A DNA stretch of 64,000 nucleotides from Methanohalophilus halophilus (GCF_001889405.1 NZ_CP017921.1:1688057-1752056), one strand, 5' to 3'; shown: positions 8,933-17,888, counted from the stretch's first letter. Translations and numbers: made by a program. Notes: generated by a model from the letters alone, not told the origin.

Positions 8933-9529
8933 TTAAATACCTGGAGCCACAGGTTTCTCACAAATTTCATTTAGTACCATAGCAAGAGCTGCATATAGTG
9001 AACCAAATCCGAGTAGGAGTCCATCGATACCTGCAATAACAAGTAGACCGGTCATTCCTGTAGCATTGATAATTGCAAGCAGGATGAACAGGATGAACAG
9101 GGTAAGGAATACAAATTGTATGACTCTGCTGCCACTACACATTTTCAAGGTACCTATGAGCATCACAAAAGTGTAAACACCCCATATGAAGAGATAGGCA
9201 GCCATTGACATTGGTTCAGCTGCAGCGGCCCATCCAAGGGACTGCAGTATAATCAGTCCTGCAAGTGAGAACCAGAAAAGCCCGAATGCATTAAAAGCAG
9301 TTCCGGCAAATACATCTCCTTTCTTCCATGCCATTATCCCTGCAAATACCTGGGCAAATCCACCCAAAAATATTGCCATTGAGACTACCATTGAATCAAG
9401 TGGGAATAAACCTACATATGTCAAACTTAGCAAAACTGCTGAAAGCCCAAGACCAGTGAAACCAAGTGGTGCCGGGTTGGCCGTGTTATCGGCTACTTCG
9501 GCTTTCACCATTTCAATATTTCCTTCCAT
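8933..9529 (-). CDS. GPR1/FUN34/YaaH family transporter
   Basis: About 198 residues with six hydrophobic segments. The family signature NPAPLGFTGLGL precedes TM1, and GIMAWKKGDVFAGTAFNAFGLFWFSLA follows TM3 (FxxYGxFW-type motif). These proteins carry acetate or other small monocarboxylates and, in some cases, are linked to ammonia export. ATG at 9529 is preferred over the longer frame because GAGGTGAT lies just ahead. It lies downstream of mtaC1B1 on the same strand with its own TATA box, and 42 bases before the CDF-like gene, so it leads a three-gene operon. Confidence 0.87.
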   Translation of the reverse strand: MEGNIEMVKAEVADNTANPAPLGFTGLGLSAVLLSLTYVGLFPLDSMVVSMAIFLGGFAQVFAGIMAWKKGDVFAGTAFNAFGLFWFSLAGLIILQSLGWAAAAEPMSMAAYLFIWGVYTFVMLIGTLKMCSGSRVIQFVFLTLFILFILLAIINATGMTGLLVIAGIDGLLLGFGSLYAALAMVLNEICEKPVAPGI

Positions 9530-9644
9530 AAATATCACCTCTATCATTTGAATTAATAGATCGATACAGACTAAAAGTTACAATAACTCACAAGTAATTT
9601 AAATTGAAAAAAATAGGAGTAAAGGGAGGTTGTAAGTATTGCAT

Positions 9645-9656
9645 TGCTTTTATATC
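9645..9656 (-). promoter_or_regulatory. TATA box of the YaaH-type transporter gene
   Basis: On the minus strand GAGATATAAAAG forms a textbook archaeal TATA box about 115 bases before the transporter start. It predicts a 5' leader of roughly 90 bases. Confidence 0.45.
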
Positions 9657-9660
9657 TCCT

Positions 9661-9739
9661 CCTTGTAGTTTAGCTACGCTATATAGAAGATTACAAGGTG
9701 ATTGGGGCTATGGACCCTTAAAGGAGTCCACAGCTAAAC
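9661..9739 (-). repeat. Interlocked inverted repeats after mtaB1
   Basis: Three complementary pairs lie in the first 100 bases after the mtaB1 stop: CCTTGTA/TACAAGG (9661-9667 with 9692-9698), GTTTAGCT/AGCTAAAC (9668-9675 with 9732-9739) and TGGAC/GTCCA (9711-9715 with 9726-9730). The first two cross each other and abut, so they could form alternative hairpins or a pseudoknot. The likely role is 3'-end formation or mRNA stability for mtaC1B1. Confidence 0.45.
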
Positions 9740-9757
9740 GTCTGTATGTGTTTTCGC

Positions 9758-11149
9758 TCAGAGACCGTAGTTCTCCGGCCTGAATACCTTGACTTCCTTT
9801 TTGTATTGTTCAAGGGAGTCACTGAGGAACTTGTCTGAATCATCAGTAAGTCCAGCCAGAGCTTCACTTGCATCAGCAAGTGCATTCTTTTCGAATCTGG
9901 TCATCTGTAGTTTGGGATCTGCGTTTTCAAGCAGGTTCACACACTCTACAGCAGCGTTCTTTGCACGGAGATAGATGTCATCTGAATCCTTGACAATTGC
10001 TTCACCGACCTTGTAGGCATTGTCATAGGCCAGGATGTATCCCTGTGGGTCCCTGTACTTGTCGGAGAGAACCATCATGTCCCTGAGGTTCTTGGATTGA
10101 CCTGTCTGGAGGGAGACATTCATCAGTGCGCAGTCATATGCAAGGGATTCACCCCAGCACTGTACAGTTGTACCACCGAATTCACCGTGATATTCTACGG
10201 ATTCATTGGACCATAGGTCACAGCACTGCATTACAAGGTTACCCATTACATCGGAGTGGGCGCATGTGGAAGACTTACCTTCCTGGGCAATTGGGACACC
10301 AGCAATGGATTTTACAATGGTGTTCTCGTAACCACAGTCCTTGCCCGGACCAACTGCACCTGCTTCATAGGCGGCAAGGGTACGTGGTGCGGATATAGCC
10401 CTGGCAATTATTGCAAGGGTGTGGGCAAGGTTTTTGTCAAGGAGTCCACCTGCAATGAACATTGCAGTGTTTGCCTGTGCACAGTCAGTATCACCAGCTG
10501 CGACGACATTGTTCTTCTTGGCAACTTTGGCAATGTCCTGCCAGATGTATTCCATATCCATGGTACCTAGGCAACCAATTGCAAAAAGCATACCTGGCAC
10601 ATCATTTCTCAGAATTGCACGGTCAAAGACTTCTTTACCACCCATAGTTTCGATGGATAAGAGATCTGCACCGTTTGATGCAACTTCTTCGAAAGATTCC
10701 ATAAGGGTGTTGTATTTCTCTCCCCTCAACTGCAGGTAGTCACGGTCTTCACGGATGTCACCAGGAGTGTGTCTCAGAGCGCATTTGATGCCGTATTCAT
10801 CATGGTAATCTTCCATAATGGCTTTCTGTGCATTTGCGACTTCTCCACCCCAGGTTGGGTTATTGGTCATCTGCTGAACGTGCTCGGTTTCCAGTACGAC
10901 TGATGGGAAACCAACCTGGACCATCCTTTCCATTATGTCGCGGGTAATACGCTCATATTCCTTTACAAGTTTCTCTTTGGTCTCACCGGCTTCTGGCCTT
11001 GGTGCATAGTTTACTTCAGGTGTGGTGTAACCGGCACCAATCTCTAAGTCCAGACCTGCTTTTACAGGATTGGGGGAGTTTCCAAAAATCATATCGTCTG
11101 CGCTAGCATATGCCATCTTGGTGTATCTGTTTACTGTCATTTTGCTCAC
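9758..11149 (-). CDS. mtaB: Methanol:corrinoid methyltransferase MtaB, copy 1
   Basis: The 463-residue protein is full length for MtaB, the zinc TIM-barrel subunit that activates methanol and methylates the MtaC corrinoid. The three zinc ligands known for the M. barkeri enzyme are present: Glu167 (SIETMGGKEV), Cys223 (GDTDCAQAN) and Cys272 (GPGKDCGYEN), each offset by three from the M. barkeri numbering. The gene starts 3 bases after the mtaC1 stop with a GAGGTGAG site, so C and B are translated together. The pair shares a nearly identical DNA tract with mtaB2 at 10839-10933. In Methanosarcina such pairs are strongly regulated by methanol. Confidence 0.97.
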   Translation of the reverse strand: MSKMTVNRYTKMAYASADDMIFGNSPNPVKAGLDLEIGAGYTTPEVNYAPRPEAGETKEKLVKEYERITRDIMERMVQVGFPSVVLETEHVQQMTNNPTWGGEVANAQKAIMEDYHDEYGIKCALRHTPGDIREDRDYLQLRGEKYNTLMESFEEVASNGADLLSIETMGGKEVFDRAILRNDVPGMLFAIGCLGTMDMEYIWQDIAKVAKKNNVVAAGDTDCAQANTAMFIAGGLLDKNLAHTLAIIARAISAPRTLAAYEAGAVGPGKDCGYENTIVKSIAGVPIAQEGKSSTCAHSDVMGNLVMQCCDLWSNESVEYHGEFGGTTVQCWGESLAYDCALMNVSLQTGQSKNLRDMMVLSDKYRDPQGYILAYDNAYKVGEAIVKDSDDIYLRAKNAAVECVNLLENADPKLQMTRFEKNALADASEALAGLTDDSDKFLSDSLEQYKKEVKVFRPENYGL

Positions 11150-11152
11150 CTC

Positions 11153-11923
11153 TCAGTGTTGATGGAATTGTTCCTTGAGTTTGCCAAGATCTGCGCCTGC
11201 AAGAATTGCCTCTGCCATCTTTGGTGCGTCGGCAGCCTCTTCTCCATATACTCCTAGCTCATAGGTTGATACGAAGTCCTGGTTTACAGCACCGCCACCA
11301 CACTGGAATGGAACTTTTATACCTGCTTCAAGAAGCCTGTCATTGACAGCCTTGAATGCATACATTGTGGTAGTCATCAAAGCGGTTCCTGTCACCATCA
11401 TTGGTTTTTCTTTCTTCACAGCTTCAATTACTTCGTCTACCGGCACATCACGTCCAAGATCCACTACATCGAAACCATTTGCTCTCAGGAGGGCTGAGAC
11501 AATGGACTTACCGATGTCATGCACGTCACCTTCTGCAACGTGGCATACGATCTTACCTTTGGATACAGGTGGTTCCTTGGCCTGGGATTTACAGAAATCA
11601 ATACCATCAAGCATTGCATCTGCAGACATCATTACATTTGGCAGGAAAATTATTCCTTCATCATAGAGTTTTGTTACTACTCCCATTCCTACCATCAGGG
11701 CATCATCAATTAAGGCAATTGGATCTTTACCGGCTTCAATTGCTTTCTTGAGGCCCTCTACTGTGTCATCTTCTTCGCCTTCATAGATAGATTCTGCAAT
11801 AGGGCGAATCAGCTCGTCTTTTGGATAAAGTTCTGCTGCCGCGTCATCCGGCGTCATTGCTTTTTCCATTTTGACGTTATACCTTTCCAGAATTTCACTG
11901 GGGTCTAAGTCCAAACTGGTCAT
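11153..11923 (-). CDS. mtaC: Methanol corrinoid protein MtaC, copy 1
   Basis: The 256-residue protein is the corrinoid carrier of the methanol methyltransferase. It has an N-terminal helical cap (residues 1-105) and a Rossmann-like B12-binding domain with GDVHDIGKSIV, whose His is the lower cobalt ligand, followed by VVDLGRDVPVDEV and GTALMTTTM. The C-terminal region GGGAVNQDFV matches the corrinoid tail pocket. It is the first gene of the mtaC1B1 pair, with a long AT-rich leader that carries a hairpin. Confidence 0.97.
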   Translation of the reverse strand: MTSLDLDPSEILERYNVKMEKAMTPDDAAAELYPKDELIRPIAESIYEGEEDDTVEGLKKAIEAGKDPIALIDDALMVGMGVVTKLYDEGIIFLPNVMMSADAMLDGIDFCKSQAKEPPVSKGKIVCHVAEGDVHDIGKSIVSALLRANGFDVVDLGRDVPVDEVIEAVKKEKPMMVTGTALMTTTMYAFKAVNDRLLEAGIKVPFQCGGGAVNQDFVSTYELGVYGEEAADAPKMAEAILAGADLGKLKEQFHQH

Positions 11924-12002
11924 TCTACACTTCCTTCCATATTTGTTTTAAATATATCCAGGGTCAATGCCTGATGGCGATTGGCCCAACTCCAATCTAT
12001 TG

Positions 12003-12022
12003 TGAGGTTTAATCAAACCTCA
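12003..12022 (-). repeat. Hairpin in the mtaC1 leader
   Basis: A perfect 8-base inverted repeat TGAGGTTT-AATC-AAACCTCA with a 4-base loop lies about 80 bases upstream of the mtaC1 start, downstream of the likely promoter. It would be transcribed as a stable stem-loop in the 5' leader. Confidence 0.5.
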
Positions 12023-12071
12023 TATTCAAGTGTGATATAATCTTATATAAACATTTCTACTGTTTGGTGGT

Positions 12072-12081
12072 TATATATAAA
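12072..12081 (-). promoter_or_regulatory. Probable mtaC1 promoter and AT-rich leader (11924-12419)
   Basis: The 496 bases between mtaB2 and mtaC1 hold no gene. On the minus strand TTTATATATA at 12072-12081 is the best TATA box, giving a leader of about 125 bases that includes the 12003-12022 hairpin. A second TATA-like TTTATATAAG lies at 12043-12052. The part from 12085 to 12419 is very AT-rich and probably holds the end of the mtaC2B2 transcript and upstream regulatory DNA. Confidence 0.45.
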
Positions 12082-12419
12082 TGTTGTCTATTATTTTAAA
12101 TTCAAATCAATTAGTTTTTATAGTAAGAAATACGTTGATTGATTGCTTTTTTTTGATTATATTTGTATGAATTCAAAAAATAGAGATTATTAGTTATAAT
12201 AATACTTATATAGCATAATGAAAAGAACTGGTTGGATGAATCATATAAATAGATACTTACAATAAAATGAACATAAAAAATAATTGAAAATATACATAAT
12301 TTGCAGCATAGCGTTTTCAAAAATACATTCTAAACAATTAAATTATGATAGAATAGATAGAAATAACTATATATAGGAGAACTCTAAAAAAGCAATATTA
12401 GTAGTTAAAATTAGAAAAA

Positions 12420-13805
12420 TTAAAGGCCATAATTTGATGGGTTAAAAGTATCCACTTCAGATGAATAAATATCCAGGCAATTACAAATAAAAGATTCCAT
12501 ATTTTCGTCTAATGATTTCAGGTCATTCCAGGTTTTCTTTATTGTAGCTTTTTCAAACTTGGATAACTCCAGGAATCCTTCGGAACCACTTTCGATTAAT
12601 TCACAAGCTTTCATACCTGCCTCTTTTGCCCTCAGGTACAAATCATCCGGATGGGCAGTTATTACTTCACCGATACGATAAGCATTATCATACGATAGTA
12701 TGAATGCCTGTGGATCCCTGTATCTGTCTGAAACCATTAACACATCACGCAGGGTTTTACCAACTCCGGCTTCCAATGCCGTATTCATCATGCTGCAATC
12801 GTAAGAAAGGGTTTCACCCCAACATTGTACAGTGGTTCCTCCAAAATCTCCCCGGTATTCCACAGATTCATTGGACCAGAGATCGCAACATTGCATGGCC
12901 ATGTTGCCCATCAGATCTGAGTGGGCACATGTAGAACCTTTGCCTTCCTGAGAAATAGGGTAACCGGTAATTGCCTTAATAATAATGTTCTCATAACCAC
13001 AGTCCTTGCCCGGACCAATTGCACCTGCTTCATATGCAGCAAGAGACCTTGATGCAGAAACTGACCTTACAACAGATGCCACACTATGGGATAATTTGAA
13101 GTCAAGCAGCCCTCCTGCAACAAACATTGCAGTGTTTGCCTGTGCACAGGCCGTATCGCCTGCAGGTACTACTTTATTTTTCTTTGCAATATTGCAGATA
13201 TCTTTCCATATATATTCAACATCTAAAGCACCAAGTATACCAACTGAAAAGATAACTCCCCGCATGTCATTCCTCAGGATAGAATGATCAAATACTTCTT
13301 TACCTCCAAGGGATTCAATCGACAACATATCCGCTCCTGAAGAAGCGACTTGTTCAAATGACTCAAGAATTCGGGAATAAGCATCTCCTCGCAGGTCAAT
13401 GCTTTCCCTATCTCCCCGGACATCACCAACTGTATGCCTGAGGGCACATTTGATGCCATATTCATCATGGTACTCTTCCATGATTGCTTTTTGAGCATTT
13501 GCAACTTCTCCACCCCAGGTTGGGTTATTGGTCATCTGCTGAACGTGCTCGGTTTCAAGTACGACTGATGGGAAACCAACCTGGACCATCCTTTCCATAA
13601 TGTCACGGGTAATACGCTCGTATTCATTTACAAGCGTTGCCTTATTTTCAGCCGCATCCGGCCGGGGAGCATAATTGATTTCAGCAGTAGTATATCCAGC
13701 ACCAATTTCCAGATCAAGACCGGTTTTCACAGGATATTTTGAGTGGCCAAAAAGAAGGTCTTCAAAATTGTCATATTCCATGGAAGAATAACGTTTAACA
13801 GACAT
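12420..13805 (-). CDS. mtaB: Methanol:corrinoid methyltransferase MtaB, copy 2
   Basis: A 461-residue second MtaB with intact zinc ligands Glu164, Cys220 and Cys269 (LSIESLGGKEV, GDTACAQAN, GPGKDCGYEN), at the same numbers as the M. barkeri protein. It differs from copy 1 mainly in residues 1-25, 130-260 and the C-terminus, while residues 60-110 are nearly identical. It follows mtaC2 by 13 bases. Codon use is more AT-rich than copy 1, which suggests weaker expression. The cell probably uses the copies under different methanol supply or growth phase, as Methanosarcina does. Confidence 0.96.
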   Translation of the reverse strand: MSVKRYSSMEYDNFEDLLFGHSKYPVKTGLDLEIGAGYTTAEINYAPRPDAAENKATLVNEYERITRDIMERMVQVGFPSVVLETEHVQQMTNNPTWGGEVANAQKAIMEEYHDEYGIKCALRHTVGDVRGDRESIDLRGDAYSRILESFEQVASSGADMLSIESLGGKEVFDHSILRNDMRGVIFSVGILGALDVEYIWKDICNIAKKNKVVPAGDTACAQANTAMFVAGGLLDFKLSHSVASVVRSVSASRSLAAYEAGAIGPGKDCGYENIIIKAITGYPISQEGKGSTCAHSDLMGNMAMQCCDLWSNESVEYRGDFGGTTVQCWGETLSYDCSMMNTALEAGVGKTLRDVLMVSDRYRDPQAFILSYDNAYRIGEVITAHPDDLYLRAKEAGMKACELIESGSEGFLELSKFEKATIKKTWNDLKSLDENMESFICNCLDIYSSEVDTFNPSNYGL

Positions 13806-13818
13806 AATATAGGTCTCC

Positions 13819-14583
13819 TTAGTGTTTATGGAAAGTATCCCTTAATTTCCTTATATCCAATCCATGCAGGATGGAATCTGCAATTTTTGGTACGTCTGCA
13901 GCTTCCTCGCAATATACTCCTAGATCATAATCAGAAACAAAGTCCTGGGTTACAGCCCCACCACCACAGACTACAGGTACATTTATATCACTTGCCAGCA
14001 GTCGCGAATTCACGTCTTTGAAAGCATGCATTGTAGTGGTCATCAAGGCGGTTCCAGAAAGCATGATGGGTTTCTCTCTTTTGGCTGCGGCCACAACTTC
14101 TTCAACAGGCACATCTTTTCCAAGGTCAATAACTTCATAACCATTGGCACGTAAAAGAACAGTTACAATCTTTTTCCCAATGTCGTGAATATCACCTTCT
14201 ACAACATAAGAAATAATCTTGCCCTTTGATTCATGAGTCTGTTTGGATTGTTCCTTGCAATATTCTATACCTTCAATCATTGCCTGGGCAGAGATAATAA
14301 CATCCGGCAGGTACAGCAACCCGTAATCATAAAGTGTGGATACCACTTCCATTCCTGCCATTAGAGCATCGTTTATAAGTGTAAGAGGGGGTACTCCAGA
14401 ATCAATTGTATTTTGCAAAGCAGCGACAACTTCATCTTCATCGCCTTCAAAAACAGCTTTGACGACCTGACGAATATGGGGGTCTGTGGGGTACAGCTGT
14501 TCTGCCACCTCTTCAGGAGTCATATCACTTTCAACCAATATGTTGTAGCGTATCAAAGTATTTTTAGGATTGATATCTATCAT
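13819..14583 (-). CDS. mtaC: Methanol corrinoid protein MtaC, copy 2
   Basis: About 254 residues with the corrinoid motif GDIHDIGKKIV (His lower ligand), VIDLGKDVPVEEV and GTALMTTTM, as in copy 1. The ATG at 14583 (MIDINPKN) is chosen because it aligns with the start of copy 1. The frame is open for 16 more codons upstream (to 14631), so an extended N-terminus remains possible. The gene begins 69 bases after the PAS/GAF gene on the same strand, and no strong TATA box is visible in that gap, so transcription may come from the sensor gene promoter. Confidence 0.95.
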   Translation of the reverse strand: MIDINPKNTLIRYNILVESDMTPEEVAEQLYPTDPHIRQVVKAVFEGDEDEVVAALQNTIDSGVPPLTLINDALMAGMEVVSTLYDYGLLYLPDVIISAQAMIEGIEYCKEQSKQTHESKGKIISYVVEGDIHDIGKKIVTVLLRANGYEVIDLGKDVPVEEVVAAAKREKPIMLSGTALMTTTMHAFKDVNSRLLASDINVPVVCGGGAVTQDFVSDYDLGVYCEEAADVPKIADSILHGLDIRKLRDTFHKH

Positions 14584-14652
14584 TTTTGCCCCACTTTGCT
14601 TGCATTCCTTTAGTTTACTATGCATCTGCATTAATAATTTATGAATTTATCG

Positions 14653-17600
14653 TCATTCAACAATTCGATTGACAACTATGACTACATCATTCCCGTTCCA
14701 TTCCCCCCTTTGCAATGTAGTATCGACATTTATTAGATTATTATTTTTGTCCATCAAAGTGAACAAATGTTTCTGTTTGTTACCATTGAGTGCTTCGTTA
14801 AAGGCTTTTGCAGCATCAAGTACCTGAGTATGGGAATGAATTTTTATAAAATTCATACCTGTTATTTCCTGTTTGGAATATTTCAGGGTTTTTGTAACAT
14901 TAAGATTGGAATAAAGAATGCAGCCTTCTGGATCTACCACAAAAATCAGCTCAGATATTGTGTCAAAGAGTACCTGTAAATCATATTGGCTTTTCTGAAT
15001 ACCTGCCTCTTTTTCAATCCTGTCAAGCACAGAACCTATCTGGTTTGCCACAGTTTCAAGCGAGTTACGTATGGAATATGGAATCTCATAATTTTTATGG
15101 GATGCCAAAAACAATACTGCAGATAAATTATCATTGGTTATTACAGGTATAATGGCTGTTGCCAGAAGGTTATCCTTGCCTTTTTTGGATTTAGAGAAGG
15201 GATAGATTTCAGAATAAAGTTTATACACGGGATACTGTACTGACAGGAATTTTCCCCTAAGTGAATCCTTTTCAATTGTAGAATGTTTTTCAACAAAACC
15301 ATCGGAAATATTACGATGAGCTACAATATTAAGGTCTTTACTGGATTTGTCAACAATATAAAGAACACCTGCATCCACACCTTCAATATGAAGAGCCAGC
15401 TCTAGTAGCTGATCAAACATTTCTTGCATATCACCGGTGGGTGTCAGGAAATTCCCAATATCAGTATCAATATCTAAAAAACGATTTACTCTTTTTCTTT
15501 CAGTAATATCAAGGATTATACCTTGATAGTGGCTTATTTCGCTCTTTTCATATTGGATGGAACCTCGTTCTTCAACCCAGCGCACATCTCCCTTTTTTGT
15601 GATTATACGGTATTCAATATTGTAATCTGACAATCCTTCATCTGAATATTTTGCAAGCTTCTGATGGACATACTCGAGATCAGAGGGATGTATAATGTCC
15701 CCATATTGTAATTTTCCGGAAGTAAATTCCTCGGCCCTGTAACCAAAATTTTCAATGTTTTCAGATACAAACTCCACCGGCCAATCTTCCTCCGGGGCCC
15801 AAAAGAAAACTATTGCAGGACTGGTACGAATTACAGATTGAAGCACTTTAAGGACTTTAAACGTTTCAAGAAGTTTATTCTCTTTTTCTTTTTGTTGTGT
15901 AATGTCACTTATAAATGCCATTACTGCAGGTTTGCCTTCATGGTCGATTACAGATGTGCTTACTATTACAGGTATTTTCTTGCCGTTCTTTGTAACCAGT
16001 TCAATTTCATCTCTGGAATGAGACATCTCCTTTTGCTGTATATACTGCTGGTTTTTTTTAGTCACCATACGGTGATATTCTTCAGCAACGTAATTCCTAA
16101 AATCTGTATTAAGTATTGAATCACAATCGTTGTCCACGAATTCACAAAACATCGAATTTGCAAATTTAAGTTTACCATCCTGAATTACAACTATTGCGTC
16201 ATTGCCGTTTTCCACAAGGGAAGAATATTTGATTTCAGAATCACGTAATGATTTCTCGGCCATTTTATGTTTAATTGTAGTCCATATATCCTGTATAAAA
16301 AGTTCTAATTGATTTATTTCCATTTCTTTGAAGGCTATATTCCTTCTAAAACCTGCAACAATTACAAGCTGCTTATTTTCAAAAAGAGGTATTTCAACGG
16401 TTTTTCCCCCATCCATAACATTGGATTTTCGATCTTTGAAATCAAGATTTTCAATTCTTCCAGATACAAATGATTCCAGATATTCTGTATCAGGAGTATA
16501 CAGTATTTTTTCAGGGTTGCTATCCTTTCCCATCTTGCAAAGATAGCCACAATCACTGTCTGTAAATTCAACTGTAAGTTCAAGAGCGAAACGAGCTATT
16601 TCATCGAAAGAAAAAACTTCCAACCGATTTAATTTTAAAAGGGCTTCAAGTCGGGATTTGTTCATTTGAAGAGTGGCTTCAGCACCTTTTTGCAGGGAAA
16701 TATCTTCAAAGATACCTATCCCACCCTGTAAAATCCCATCCAGAAGCAAGGAGTTACATGTAAGTTTTATAGATTTGGATGAATATTGAGTGTTAATATC
16801 GTATTCTCCCCTGTAAGAAAGAGCGTTTCCGGAAAGCACCTTTTTTATCTGGTCAGACGCTTCTTTATCAGGAATATAATCAAAAATTTCAGGTTCTTCC
16901 TTTTCAGCAATAAAAGTTTTAAATATATAATTGAAGGCTTCATTAGAGTTACTTATCCTGCCTTTCCTGTCAAAATAAACAATTCCAATAGGTGTTTTTT
17001 CAAAGATTGATCTGTATTTCTTTTCAGCCTCTTTGAGATGCTCTTCTGCTTGCCTTTTAGCTGATATATCCCGAAATATGACCATCACTGCAGGTCGATT
17101 GCCATACTCAACAAGTGATGATGAAAGTTCGAAAGGAGTGACTTTACCTGATGTTGACAGTAATTCGACCTCATATGTCATTTCCCCGTATATTTTTTTT
17201 TCAATACGTTTGGTATATTTTTTGTACAACATCCTCCGATATTGTATAGGAAAATAATTCAGGAAATTTGTACCTTTTATTTCATCCCACTTTTTACCAA
17301 CAATTTTTCCGAATTTGCGGTTTGCAAACTGGATTTGCTCATCTTGAATTATGATTATTCCTTCAGAAATGCCCGATGTGAAAATGGAGAGCAGATCTTC
17401 AAATTTTTCAGATTCGTTTTCAGAAAAAGGATGTTTTTCAAGTGTAAGTATAAATGCAGGTGAATCAGGCAAAGCAGGGTTCAAGTAATGAGCTGTAAAA
17501 TTGTAGACTTCACCTTCACTATCTTCAATGGAATGAATAGTTGATTCTGTTTGTGAAGGGATATTGTTGAGGGACTGAACAATTTCTTTTTTGGTAAAGG

Positions 17601-17784
17601 GCCATATTTCAATATCAAAAACTGATTTTCCATAAAGGTTTTCTGTAATTCCTAAAAAACTGCTAATTTTGGAATTTAAATATATTATGTTATATTTACT
17701 ATCAAGTAAAAGAATACCGATGTCCAGAAAGTCTAATGCGGGCTCAAGATTAATTTGCCCTTCTTTAAAAGTAGGTTTTTCCAT
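14653..17784 (-). CDS. Large PAS/GAF sensor protein without output domain
   Basis: About 1,044 residues made of sensory modules only. In order they are PAS (10-100), PAS (125-245), PAS (255-370), GAF (385-500), PAS (515-640), PAS with a PAC-like tail (655-770; KKGDVRWVEERGSI), GAF (780-915) and PAS (930-1040). Typical PAS segments are DGKLKFANSMF and PEGCILYSNLN. No HisKA, HATPase, HTH or other output domain is present and there is no transmembrane segment, so it is cytoplasmic. Start ATG at 17784 has AGGAAC upstream. It lies directly upstream of mtaC2B2 and downstream of mtaA-ramA, so a link to methanol sensing is inferred. Confidence 0.85.
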   Translation of the reverse strand: MEKPTFKEGQINLEPALDFLDIGILLLDSKYNIIYLNSKISSFLGITENLYGKSVFDIEIWPFTKKEIVQSLNNIPSQTESTIHSIEDSEGEVYNFTAHYLNPALPDSPAFILTLEKHPFSENESEKFEDLLSIFTSGISEGIIIIQDEQIQFANRKFGKIVGKKWDEIKGTNFLNYFPIQYRRMLYKKYTKRIEKKIYGEMTYEVELLSTSGKVTPFELSSSLVEYGNRPAVMVIFRDISAKRQAEEHLKEAEKKYRSIFEKTPIGIVYFDRKGRISNSNEAFNYIFKTFIAEKEEPEIFDYIPDKEASDQIKKVLSGNALSYRGEYDINTQYSSKSIKLTCNSLLLDGILQGGIGIFEDISLQKGAEATLQMNKSRLEALLKLNRLEVFSFDEIARFALELTVEFTDSDCGYLCKMGKDSNPEKILYTPDTEYLESFVSGRIENLDFKDRKSNVMDGGKTVEIPLFENKQLVIVAGFRRNIAFKEMEINQLELFIQDIWTTIKHKMAEKSLRDSEIKYSSLVENGNDAIVVIQDGKLKFANSMFCEFVDNDCDSILNTDFRNYVAEEYHRMVTKKNQQYIQQKEMSHSRDEIELVTKNGKKIPVIVSTSVIDHEGKPAVMAFISDITQQKEKENKLLETFKVLKVLQSVIRTSPAIVFFWAPEEDWPVEFVSENIENFGYRAEEFTSGKLQYGDIIHPSDLEYVHQKLAKYSDEGLSDYNIEYRIITKKGDVRWVEERGSIQYEKSEISHYQGIILDITERKRVNRFLDIDTDIGNFLTPTGDMQEMFDQLLELALHIEGVDAGVLYIVDKSSKDLNIVAHRNISDGFVEKHSTIEKDSLRGKFLSVQYPVYKLYSEIYPFSKSKKGKDNLLATAIIPVITNDNLSAVLFLASHKNYEIPYSIRNSLETVANQIGSVLDRIEKEAGIQKSQYDLQVLFDTISELIFVVDPEGCILYSNLNVTKTLKYSKQEITGMNFIKIHSHTQVLDAAKAFNEALNGNKQKHLFTLMDKNNNLINVDTTLQRGEWNGNDVVIVVNRIVE

Positions 17785-17840
17785 AATGTTCCTGCCAATA
17801 CATCGACAATTAATATAATACAATGCAAATCAATCTCATG

Positions 17841-17848
17841 TATATAAG
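17841..17848 (-). promoter_or_regulatory. TATA box of the PAS/GAF gene
   Basis: Minus-strand CTTATATA, about 57 bases before the start, predicts a transcription start near 17815. A second run, GATATATATATTAG, lies 20-30 bases further upstream. Confidence 0.4.
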
Positions 17849-17888
17849 AGGATTGCGTAACTAATATATATATCCTTTTTCATTGGTA

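Noticed and set aside
11924-12419. tRNA or other known RNA gene in the mtaB2-mtaC1 gap
   Set aside because: No cloverleaf, no GTTCRA loop, and the base content is too AT-rich for a tRNA of this organism.
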